Positions 13,130-23,589 of a DNA stretch of 64,000 nucleotides are shown here, in pieces; position 1 is the first letter of the stretch; each line of letters opens with the position of its first letter. The DNA is from Nageia nagi (Eukaryota; Pinophyta), in the NCBI GenBank assembly GCA_050084985.1, contig JBITNC010000001.1:11966001-12030000 (forward strand). The letters run 5' to 3'. The translations under genes were made by a program, and so were the position numbers. The notes below the pieces were generated by a model. It did not search any database. It was not told where the DNA came from and was given only the letters and a program-made list of their open reading frames with translations.

Positions 13130-14640
13130 CTTATCTTAGTGAAGAAATAGTAGAAGCAAACATCAATACGCAAGAGGACCCAAAATTGATCAAAATAGGA
13201 GGTTACTTAACCTTAGAAGAATGGAAAAGGTATTAAATACTATTAAAAGAGTTTTATGATGTATTTTCTTGGTCTTATTCTGATATGCATGGTATTGATC
13301 TTAATTTTATCCTTGATAGTCAAGTTCTCAACGGAATTGTTAAACCTATCCAATAAAAACCTAGAAAAATACATCCTAGGGTAGCTCTAGCTATTAAAAA
13401 GAAAATAAAAAAATATATTATTACCACTTTTATTGTTACTATTAATTATTCTTCATGGATTTCTAACATTTTTTCTATAGCTAATCCAAATGATGAAATA
13501 AGATGTACAAATTTTAGAGATATCAACAAGGCATATCCTAAAGATGCCTTTCCTTTGCCTAGAATTGATATGATTGTAGATTCAATGACATGACATGAAA
13601 TTTTATCATTCATAAATTGATGTTCCAACTACAATCAAATAAAGATCAACATAAGACAAGTTTTGTTACTCCTTAAGGTGCATTTTGTTGGGTGGTCATG
13701 CCTTTTGGCCTAAAGAATGCAAGTAGAAATTATCAAAGAGAAATGGTGAGTATGATCCATGATATGATCCATGATAGTGTTTAAGTGTATATTTATGATA
13801 TGCTAGCAAATTCCATAGATAAATATTATCACATTTTAGATTTGAGAAAGATATTCCAAAGAAACAAAGAGTATAGGTTAAAATTGAAGCCCCAAAAGTG
13901 TGCATTTAGAGTTTCATCAGGTAAACTTCTTGGCTTCATTATTTCAAGAATATGTATTGAGGTAGATCCAAAGACAATTTTAAACATTATTGAATTAGCT
14001 CCTCCTAAGAATTTGAAATATATGAGAAGACTTAAATGAAAGGTTCAAGAGGTTTGAAGATTTATTACTCAGTTAGAAGATATGACTTCTCCATTTTCTC
14101 TTTTGCTAAAGAAAGGTGAGAAATTCATTTGGGATTATAATTTTCAGAAGGATTTGGATAACATCAACATGTACCTTACCATTAATATATTTTTATCCCC
14201 CTATTATTAACATTAAGTACATTAAGGGTAATGCTAGCTTAAAAAGATGGCAACAACAAAGAATGAGAAATTTATTATAGCAGCAAGACTTTACTTGACT
14301 ATGAGATAAGGTAAACTCCAATAGAAAGATGTATTTTACAATAGTCTTATCAATAAAAAACTTAAGGTATTAATTTCTTGTAAATACAATATATGGCATA
14401 GCTTAGGATGATCCTATCAAATATCTCATGTCTAAATCCTAGCTATCTAGAAGAGCTACAAAATGGGTAATGCTACTTCAAGAGTTTGATTTGGTATTTA
14501 TAACTTAGAAATCATTTAAAGGATAGGCTATAAAAAATTTCATTGCCAATCACTAAAGAAAAAAATTATAAAAGAATCAAGAAGAGTTCAATGTTGTCAC
14601 TTCGTTTTAGATACTAAGTATCCTCAAGTTTTCATTATTT
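13130..14640 (+). pseudogene. Element A reverse transcriptase and RNase H, decayed
   Basis: RT would copy the element RNA into DNA. Recognisable blocks: the Asn-Phe-Arg-Asp stretch near 13,515, Pro-Phe-Gly-Leu-Lys-Asn-Ala at about 13,699-13,720, and the catalytic strand near 13,785, where the usual Tyr-Val-Asp-Asp reads Tyr-Ile-Tyr-Asp, so one catalytic Asp is lost. The open piece 13,785-14,039 carries the end of RT (a Lys-Leu-Leu-Gly-Phe stretch). The first RNase H is seen at 14,265-14,560 around a Leu-Leu-Asp-Tyr-Glu motif. Frameshifts and TAA, TAG and TGA stops break the reading frame. The order matches elements B and C. Confidence 0.75.
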
Positions 14641-14663
14641 TTAACAAAAATGATGAATGGACC

Positions 14664-16381
14664 TTGTTCTTTGATGATTCTAAGTGCATTCATAGGGTAG
14701 GGGCAAGAATTTTCCTAATCAATCCCCATGGTGATGTTATCACTATGTCTTATCATTTAAGTTTTGATTGCACTAATGATATGGCCAAATATAAAGCTTT
14801 TATTTTAGGTATGAAGGATGTAATACTCCTGAAGGTAAAGAGGATAAAAATATTTGGTGATTCTCAACTAATAGCAAAGAAAGGTATGAAAATCTACAAC
14901 ATGAAATATGCTAAGCTGCATCCATACAAAGAAATGGTGACAAGGCTTCTTATATACTTCAATGAGTATAAAATAGACAATATTCCAAAAGACAACAACA
15001 ATTATGTTGATGCTATGGATAGTGTCTCTTCCCTTGCTCCTATTAACATAGAATACGAGGAAACTATTCTTACAATAAGAAATATAGGTAATTCATCTCA
15101 TGAGAATGTTGTTGAAGATTTTGTTGAGGATCAATGTTATCCAACTACTTGTATCAATGTGTGTGAATGGTATCAAGATGTTTTTGATTATCTTAAAGAC
15201 AGTATTGTTCCTATTTCATTTGAGCATAATGCTAGAATTAGACTTAAAATGCTAGATCCAAATTATGTTATCATTGGTTATTTGTTATATAGAATGTCTT
15301 TTTATTGTGCAATCATTAGATGTTTAATGATCCATGAAGTAGAAATGGTTCTTCATCAAGCTCATGATGGTGAATGTGGTGGATACTTTAGTGTACATTT
15401 TTTTTATCAAATATTTCTTAGACTAGGTTATTATTGGCCTATTATGCTAGAAGATTTTGAATTACATGTTAAGAAATGTGAGCAATGTAAAAAGAATGAT
15501 AAGCTTCAAACTTCTCCTTCTCATGGTATGCACTCTATTGTATCCCCTTGGCCTTTTTCTATTTGGGTACTTGAATTTATTAGTAAGGTTAACCCTATTT
15601 TAATACATGGCCATAAGTTTATCCTTATAGCTACAAAATACTTCATAAAATGGGTTGAGGCTATCCTCATGAAGTCAAAAAAAGGAGGTAAAATTTTTGA
15701 AGTTCTTATTTTCTAAATTATTATTGATAATAATACAAGCTTTAGAGGTAATGAAGTTAAAAATTTTTGTGATAAGTATCATATTAAAAGAAAATTTTCT
15801 ACACCTTATTATCACCAAGGTAATGGTCAATCCAAATCATCTAATAAAATCATAAAGTATCCTATCTAAAATCATCACAAAGCATAGTAAGAATTGGCAT
15901 GAACAATTACCTTGTACTTTATGGACCTATAGAATAAGTATAAAGACTTCTATAGGGGCAACCCCTTTCTCCGTAATGTATGGTTATGAAACTATAGTTC
16001 CATTAGAACTAGAAATCCCATCACTTTGAGTGTCACTAAATGGTCTCATTCTAGATGAAGATAAAAGAAAATCTAGCTTAGCCCAACTAGAATTCCTACA
16101 TGAAAAAAGGTTAATGCTCTAGAATACCTTTGTGTCTATAATTCTAGAATTCAAAAAGCCAATAGCAAAAAGATTAAGGTTGGTGACCTAGTCTTAAAAG
16201 AAAATATCACCAATATAAAAGTATTAAAAAATGAAAAGAAAAGTAAAGTCAAACCTAACTAGATAGATCCTTACACTTTCATTGCAAATTATGGAAAAGG
16301 TGCATATAAATTGTCAACAATCAAAGGAAGAGAAGAACATAATCCAATTAACATTATGCATTTGGAAAAGTTTTATGTTTG
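14664..16381 (+). pseudogene. Element A second RNase H and integrase, partly open
   Basis: The first 350 codons (14,664-15,716) are open. Residues 1-125 are the additional RNase H: Phe-Asp-Asp-Ser at the start, Gly-Asp-Ser at 65-67, and Asp-Ala near 116, but the Glu of the usual Ala-Glu-Tyr-Glu motif reads Lys. Residues 231-276 are the integrase zinc-binding domain with Cys-Glu-Gln-Cys at 272-275; the second His reads Tyr. The integrase core begins at about 298, with the first catalytic Asp read as Glu (304). After a stop at 15,714 the core continues to about 15,860 with Asp-Asn and Gly-Asn-Gly-Gln motifs, and the C-terminal domain runs to about 16,381 with more stops. It is almost certainly inactive. 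Confidence 0.8.
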
Positions 16382-17432
16382 ATCTTTTTCATACAAATAT
16401 GCATTTCTCCACTTTTATATTCTAACATTTTAGGATAAAATAAGCAATAATCCAGTGATGTCATTGTGTTCCTAGCAACATCACTACATTAAAAAGGTCA
16501 AAATTGTTCAAAATTTAATTATTTATTCTTGATCATGGTAAAATGAAGAAAAAGGTAATTCATTTATTTATTTACCTTCTTTTTTGTAAAAATTTAATTA
16601 TAATAAATAATGCTTGTCAAAAACATATCACATGTCAAAATTATTTTCACATCATTGGTCTTATCATTTACTATCTTTGTAAGGAAGGGTCACTCTTATA
16701 AAAAATCCATGGAAACATGGTGGCTTGGGAAACCAAGTTGGTCATTTTTTATCATTTTATGCCCTTGTGAGGAAGAGTTAATCTTATCATTTTACACCTT
16801 TGTAAGTAAGGGCCATCCATATCAAAAATCCATGGCAACATGGTGGCTTGTGAAACCAAGCTAATGAGTTTAAATTGGCAATTTATTTTCAAAACTTTTG
16901 GTGTGTAAGTCACCAAGGATAGGTTTGATTTCTTATCATACATTTCATATCATGATGATTAATGTCTATATTTGATATATATTATTAAACAACATTTATT
17001 ATGTGAAGCTCTTTTCATGTTCATTTATCTTTACCTTGGATTGCTCATATAATGAGAGGTCAGATCATGTCGCAACCAAGTCAAAGATAGGGCATAATAT
17101 AGGTGAAATATTAGGGCAACTAAAGATGTTGTTGTGAGAAAAATTTTCAGGGAGTAATTTATTACTTTTCTTGTTATACTTTGAATTTATGCTTTGATTA
17201 TGTTTTATCCCAAAAGCATCAAACCATATTCAAATTGAGGCATCTATTAACACCTAAAAAGGAATTTTCATTTAATTAAAATACCCTTTTAGGTATCCAA
17301 AATGATTTATTTATTTTATTAAATAAATGCCCTTATCATGGAGCAAACTTATCTACCTTTATATCTTATGATAATAGGTCATCTTAACATCACAATAGCC
17401 TAATAAGGAGTCTTACCACTAGACTTGGTACT

Positions 17433-17440
17433 TATAAAGG
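17433..17440 (+). promoter_or_regulatory. LTR TATA box (element A)
   Basis: TATAAAGG followed by TGGAGG. The same string is conserved in the element B LTR (minus strand, 22,404-22,412) although much of the surrounding sequence has diverged. This supports it as the LTR core promoter. Confidence 0.5.
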
Positions 17441-17851
17441 TGGAGGAGTTATGTATAAGTAATTATGATATGATCCTGAATCCTTGATAGGTGGTAATAA
17501 ACTTGTGTCATTCTTGACTAGTGTTTCTTAATTCCACCTATCATATTTAGATTTTGTTATACTTTTAGCTCTACATTCCTATGATCTTTTCATTCATTCA
17601 TGAGTGATATTTTGAGCATTGAAGCTAAGATGATGACATTGAGAAAAAGGGTAAGGCAATCTAGAAAGGTAATTAGGTGATGTTGTTGGGTTCCTAGCAT
17701 TGATTCTAGGTTGATATTGGATATGTGGATTTGTTCTTTAGGGAAGCTCATCATTCATCCTCTTTTAATCAAATATCATTTCATTTGTTGTGATAGGTAA
17801 ATTACAAGTTTGTATCTTTCGTAAATCTAGTTTCATGGATCAAGGTCAATT

Positions 17852-18226
17852 CCTAGTGGAGTCACTTATAGAAAACCTTCAAAACACATGCCAAATTTAA
17901 CACCTCTCCTTTAAATTTATTAAACTTATCATAGTAAAACCCTATATAATAAATAATAAACTTTTTATAAAAATTATGATTTTGCCAAAAAAAATTGAAT
18001 AAATTTTTACTACCCCCACCCTCAACTATGGACCCCTTACCCATGTTCCCACCACCCCACCCACCTTTTTTTATTGTTATAATATTTTACATGAATTTTA
18101 AATACCATTATCTCCCTCCCCTTATAAATTACTTATTGATATACTGATGGATCAACTAGATATTAAAAATGCCCCCTATATTTTCACATGTGGTATTTAC
18201 TACTTTCTAAGAGTGACTCCCCCAAG
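17852..18226. mobile_element. 375-bp MITE inside the A 3' LTR
   Basis: The LTR is interrupted between two copies of GGTCAATT (17,844-17,851 and 18,227-18,234). The inserted 375 bp has imperfect terminal inverted repeats of about 23 bp: CCTAGTGGAGTCACTT at the left and CTTGGGGGAGTCACTC read inward from the right. The corresponding 5' LTR copy near 9,985 has no such insert. An 8-bp duplication with short inverted ends fits a non-autonomous hAT-type transposon. No transposase is encoded. Confidence 0.75.
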
Positions 18227-18746
18227 GGTCAATTAGGTCATTATCATATTTCATGTCATCATTTACTATTATTTTATGGTTAATTGGTTAAAATATTTTT
18301 TTTTGTAAAAAACCCTAATTATTATTATTATTTCAATTATAACAAATAGTAAGACCCAATAAATGATCATTTCTAATGATAAAACCTAATCCCAATTTCC
18401 ATTAGATAAAATAATGCAACATGCATATACACTCTTTTCATAATAGTCATAGTTCATTTGGAGACAACATTTTCATGAGAATGGAAGAATTGTACAATAT
18501 GGCCATCTAAAAAGAATTTGATAGATTTATAAATTGTATAAATCCTAGTGATGATGGTCAATTAACATTCCATAGTGATAATTAAGTTACAAAAAGAATA
18601 TGAATTTACAAATTTATTAATATTATAATGCCAATAACTATGAGGTAAAAAATAGAAGAGAATATATAATTACATGATGTGTAATCACTATCTACAAAGG
18701 AACATATCTAGTAACTTTACCAAAGTTTTAAGGCATGACATAACTC

Positions 18747-19240
18747 GATGAATTCATACAACAAATGAAAAAATCTTTCAATGTGAAGTTGGTAAAATAG
18801 AGGCACTTGATAATACATTCTTAGCAACTCCTACTTTATGGTGTAATACCCATAAAACATCCCTTAATAAATGGTCAAAGATGATGAAATATTTGAAGCT
18901 TTTATTTACCACTTCAAATGAAGATCAAAATCTATCAAACATTTATTATTGGTTATAGGAACCCTTCAACCCATATTGACCAATGCATAAATCAATGAAT
19001 TCATACAACAAATGAAAAAATCTTTCAATGTGAAGTTGGTAAGATAGAGGCACTTGATAATACATTCTTAGCAACTCCTACTTGATGGTGCAATATGCAT
19101 AAAACATATCTTAATAAATGGTTAGAGATGATGAAATATTTGAAGCTTTTATTTACCACCTCAAATGAAGATCAAAATCTACCAAACATTTATTCATGGT
19201 TATAGGAACCCTTCAACCCATATTGACCAATGCATAACAC
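18747..19240 (+). repeat. 247-bp tandem duplication in D gag
   Basis: Two adjacent copies (AATTCATACAACAAATG at 18,751 and at 18,998) run in parallel for about 240 bp with roughly a dozen differences. The unit encodes part of a gag-like protein. The duplication keeps neither the frame nor a function. Confidence 0.85.
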
Positions 19241-19689
19241 ATTGGAATAAAAAAAATATCTACAAACCTTTAAAGTGGATATAACTATTCTGTTGGACAC
19301 TAGATCCTTTCCTAAGAGCTTGGCATATTCAACAAGAACTATGATGATAAACTAGCAATTAGAATGAACTACAGATAAATTTATTTGGAATATTTTTATT
19401 TTATAGTAGCAATATGAACATTTGAAATGGCCTATTGAAAATCAAAACTTTCTTTTTTATGCCTAATAATGAAGCCAATTGTAAATATAATAACTACTTT
19501 AAAAGGAATCTTGAGCAAACACTAGTAGAATAAATTGATAAATTATATATCCCTACCATGGTAAAAACTAAAAAGAAAGATGATCTAGCCAATATAGACC
19601 CAAAAGAAAAACTAGGAAATTTTAAATATGAAGGAGAAGAAGGTAGTATAATAATCATTACTAAAAAAGATAGAATTACACCCTACTAT

Positions 19690-20560
19690 TAGGTACCTAA
19701 AATTTGACAAGTCAACATTTCTACCCCTAAGAAATCTAAAAGAGAAAACTTGGAGACTACTATAATAAAGTAGTCAACAAAGTTGTTGAAGTCTTAGTTG
19801 AATACTGGAAGCTATTTCCAAAGGACTATACTAAATTAAAAGGGATAAAGGAAGAAGCATGAATAATTCAAATGAATTTAAAACTAGATTTCCAACCTAG
19901 GAAATAATGATCTTATCAACTAAACCCAAATATGAAACACAAGATAAAGGAAGCTATCAATAAGATGTTAGATGATAGGATCACATCACCAGTTGAAAAT
20001 ATTGATAGGATCATTTCAATGGTGGTTCAATACAAAAAAATTGGTAAAATTCAAATATATGTTGATTTTAGATAATTAAATAAAGCATGTGAACATGACC
20101 CATTCCCCACCCCTTTCATTGAGAAAATACTTGAAAATATGGTGGGATAAGAGGTATATTATTTTATTGATTGTTTTTCTTGATATTATCAAGTTAAAAT
20201 AATAGAATAATATTTGCCAAAAAATACCTTTCACTACAAAATTTGGATCTTACATGTATAATGTTATGTCATTTTGATTAAAAAATATGCTAACATTATT
20301 TTTATGAATTATGGTAAATATATTTAAAAACTTTATACATGATTTCTAGATATCTACCTTGATGATTGGATAATATTTAGACTTCTAGATAAACATATAC
20401 CTTTAGGTTAATATTTGAATGTTATTGATAATTACAAATCACACTTAACTTTAAAAAATGCCTCTTTACAACACCATATGGAGTTCTAATAAGAAATATA
20501 ATATGCAAAGAAGGTTTGTTGTTTAATTTACTAAAGTATAAATACTACTTAATATCACAC
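19690..20560 (+). pseudogene. Relic D reverse transcriptase, decayed
   Basis: Conceptual translation of successive frames gives the RT blocks in order: a Val-Gln-Tyr-Lys-Lys stretch at about 20,026, Val-Asp-Phe-Arg near 20,061, an Asn-Lys-Ala-Cys stretch with Asp-Pro-Phe-Pro after it, then the catalytic Tyr-Leu-Asp-Asp strand at about 20,350-20,375. It would have copied element RNA. Stops (TAA, TAG) and indels are frequent, and the finger and palm blocks lie in different frames. The Tyr-Leu-Asp-Asp motif differs from the Tyr-Val-Asp-Asn/Asp motif of element C. Confidence 0.65.
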
Positions 20561-20627
20561 CAATAAGATCAATAAATAATAACCCTTTTTAGAACTTACC
20601 ATTTTATCACAAAAATTGAATCAATTT

Positions 20628-20837
20628 TTAATACCTCTTAGTAGTTTTACCATTTCTTCAATATATAATATATCCTTCAACACTAGCAAAGTAAACTCCG
20701 ACATGGGCCTTGGAGACAAAGGGTTCCATGTCAACTACATAGTCAATATTACCTTTGTACTCTTTATCTAGGCTTAATGTGATCTCTTCTTAACCATCTA
20801 CAACTACATTGTATTCTTCTATAGCTATATGTTGTAC
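20628..20837 (-). pseudogene. Short unidentified coding relic
   Basis: About 70 codons in one minus-strand frame with only two internal stops, including an open run from Val-Val-Asp-Met-Glu-Pro to Ala-Ser-Val-Glu-Gly. The composition is more protein-like than its neighbours. I do not recognise it, and it could be chance. Confidence 0.2.
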
Positions 20838-21879
20838 ACTTGGACCTTGGTTTATCCTTTATCATTCTTGTACACTCCAATCCCATTGGTTATTTTTGAT
20901 CACCCACGGACATTAATATATTTTCTTTCTTTATTTATTTATTCATAAGTTATGTTTCAAACTAATATTCTTTGTTCCTTCCTTTGTATCAAGTTGTTAT
21001 CCCCCCTTACCAATCACCTCAAATATTTTATTATCATAATGTTTTGCCTTGATATTGAAATTTCCATCTAACTTAATCCTTTCAAGTCATATAATTAGCA
21101 CACCTAAAATACAAATATCACTCACTTATGTTTAACATTCAAATATGGTAGAATGCAAAAATATATTCTTGGATTTTTCACTCCACTTCAGTCATGAATT
21201 ATATTTTGTTCTCCACATTTGGAGTTTTGGTGTTACAATCATAATTATACTAGCCAAATTTTTAATAATGATAACAATTTTGGTTATATTAGTTTCTATT
21301 TAATATCTAAAGGAGAAAATGTAATAGGGATATCCTTCAACATGTGTTACAACTTCAACAAATATGATGATTCTAATTCAAAAGAGATAATACTTCTACA
21401 TTTTTATGATATTGCTAACCATCAAAAGAGCTCACTTCCATGTGAAAAATCATGCTTTGGATATGTTTATGCAATATTATTTTGGGAAGTATTGCATTTA
21501 TGAGAGCCCTATTTATTAAAATTTGGGTAATTTATTAAGAAAAATGTAGGTAGACATGTACAACAAAAATATTAGATAATATAAAAATAAATAAATTGAG
21601 TACAACCCTATCTAGGTTGCCTAATTTGTTTTGTAGCACCTAAATTATATCCAAAGATGTTAGGATATTAATTAATAAAAGTGGTGCAAGGAAAACTATT
21701 AAGATGCATACCCTAGTAAATGTTACAAAATTATTAAGGTATATAAAATATTATTACTTCGTAATGTTGGGCATTATTTTTTATAAATTAAAAATTTTCA
21801 CAAAGCATGGCATTGACATACAAGTTGTAAAAAATAAAATAAAAGTCATAAACTTTAGTGAAGATTAGTAAATATGGAT
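20838..21879. other. Gene-free AT-rich spacer
   Basis: I see no coding, RNA or repeat structure that I can support. The 94-codon open stretch at 21,219-21,503 has no family features and is probably chance. Confidence 0.5.
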
Positions 21880-23486
21880 TGTAATTGTTATAACCGATAT
21901 AATAATAACTAAGGTTATTTACAATATATTTAATTTAATCAAATAACCATGAAATAGCAGTAGATGATGATATGAAAGCTAATAATGACCTAGCTAACCT
22001 TGACCTATCAAACTAGATTTACAAAAGATACAAACCTGTACCTTACCTATCATGATGAATGAAGGTAATATTCAATTGAAAGAAGATGAATGATGAGCTT
22101 TCCTAAATAATAGAGCCACCAATATGACCTCAACCAGATGCCAATGCTAGGATCACAATGACATTTCATGATTACCATTCTAGATTACCTCACCATTTCA
22201 CTTGATAGCATCGTTGTTCCTTCAAATCTCAAAAAATTACATGCCAATGGTTGTAAAGGATCATGGGAATGTAGATCTAACTGTATAACAAAATCTAGAT
22301 ATGATATGTGGTATTAATAAATAATAATCAATAATGAAACAATTAATTTCCACCTATTAAGGATTTAGGATTATGTCATAATTTATTATGCACAACCCCT
22401 CCACCTTTATAGGTAACAAGTTTAGTGTTAAGGCTACTTCTTAGGCTTATTATGATGTTAGGTTAACTTGTTATCTTAAAACATAAATGTAGATGAGAGT
22501 GCAAGGTGATAAGAGCATTTATTTAATTAAATAAATAAATCATTTTGAAAACCTAAAAAAGTATTTTAATTAAATTAAAATTCATTTTTAGGTATTAATA
22601 GATGCCCCACTTTGGACATGATTTGATACTTATGAGATAAAAGATAATCAAAGCATAAATTCAACATATAACAAGATAAGTAAGAAAGTACTACCTAAAA
22701 GTTATCTCATGAAGGAAACTTTGGATTCTCCAAATTTTCACCTATATTATGCCCCCTCTTTGGCTTGGTTGTGACATGATAGACCTCCCATCATAGGAGC
22801 TATACAAGATAAAGAAAAAGAAACTTGAAAATAACTTTGACAAGAAATATTTTTTGCACAAGATATCTCAAATATATACATTAAACATCATGATATGTAA
22901 AGTATGTATATGATAAGATATCAAACCTATCCTTGGTGACTTACCCACCAATAGTATGAAGATAGATTACCAATTTAACTTATCATCTTGCATTCTCAAT
23001 CCATCATGCTACCATGAATTTTTGATATGAATGGCCCTTCCTTACAAAGGTGCCAAATGATAAGATATACCATTCCTTACAAAGGCATCAAATGATAAGA
23101 ATGACCAATTTGGTTTCTCAAGCCACCATGTTTCCATGGGTTTAATGCTAATAAGAATCACCCTTCTTTACAAAGGTGTAAAATGACAAGAGTGCCCCTC
23201 CCATATAGATGAAGCCAATGATAAGAGCAATAATATAATATGAAAAAGCATTTTTGATGTGTGATATGATTTGATATGATAAGCATCATTTTGATAAACA
23301 ATTATTTTTTACAAAATTATTGGATAACCATAATTTATGATAAGCATTTTTTACAAAAAAGAAGCTAGAATAATGAAATCGATTACCTTTTTCATCGTTA
23401 TACCATGACTAAGAAGGAAAAATTAACAATTTTAACATTTTTTACCTCTGTAATGTAGTGACATCACTAGGAATATAAGATTATCA
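21880..23486 (-). repeat. 3' LTR of element B
   Basis: About 1.6 kb, running on the minus strand from TGATAATC (23,486) to an end reading CAATTACA (21,880). It begins shortly after a purine-rich AAAAGGAGGA tract. It shares with the A LTR the CATGGAAACATGGTGGCTTG block, the GTCACCAAGGATAGGTTTGAT block, the TATA region and the terminal CATGTCATCATTTA-like block. Confidence 0.7.
22404..22412 (-). promoter_or_regulatory. LTR TATA box (element B)
   Basis: Minus-strand CTATAAAGG followed by TGGAGG, conserved with the TATA box at 17,433 in the element A LTR. Confidence 0.45.
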
Positions 23487-23589
23487 TTGGATTATTTCCT
23501 CCTTTTCCTAAAACATTAGTATCTTGAAATGTAGTAATGCATATATTTACGAAAAATATTAGACATAATTTTTTTTTAAATGCATAACT

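Larger units (their letters stand above)
9682..18351 (+). mobile_element. Ty3/Gypsy element A, Tat-type, decayed
   Basis: An LTR-like segment at 9,682-10,120 is repeated at about 17,524-18,351. Between them, in order, lie gag, protease, RT, RNase H, a second RNase H and integrase, all on the plus strand. RNase H followed by an additional RNase H before integrase is characteristic of the Tat lineage of plant Gypsy elements. The 5' LTR has lost its first kilobase or more, while the 3' LTR is nearly complete. Gag and RT are riddled with stops; the second RNase H and integrase N-terminal half stays open for 350 codons. Element B (21,880-25,805, minus) is a close relative. I found no convincing primer-binding site. 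Confidence 0.8.
16456..18351 (+). repeat. 3' LTR of element A
   Basis: Starts at TGATGTCA about 75 bp after the integrase frame ends and shares extended similarity with the minus-strand LTR at 21,880-23,486. Minus the nested 375-bp MITE and its target duplication, the length is about 1.5 kb, matching the 1.6 kb of element B. It holds a 123-bp internal tandem duplication (about 16,670-16,860), a TATA box (17,433) and the MITE at 17,852. The exact start is inferred from the conserved TGAT after the purine-rich stretch in both A and B. Confidence 0.65.
18470..20560 (+). mobile_element. Older Ty3/Gypsy relic D
   Basis: A gag-like region (18,470-19,660) and an RT region (19,690-20,560) on the plus strand, in many broken frames. 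It differs in sequence from elements A, B and C, so it is a separate family. No LTR was found for it. It sits between the facing LTRs of A and B. Confidence 0.6.

Noticed and set aside
16610-16864. 84-codon open frame with two similar Trp-Trp-Leu blocks
   Set aside because: It is the 123-bp tandem duplication of the A LTR read in one frame; the counterpart LTR of B is not open.
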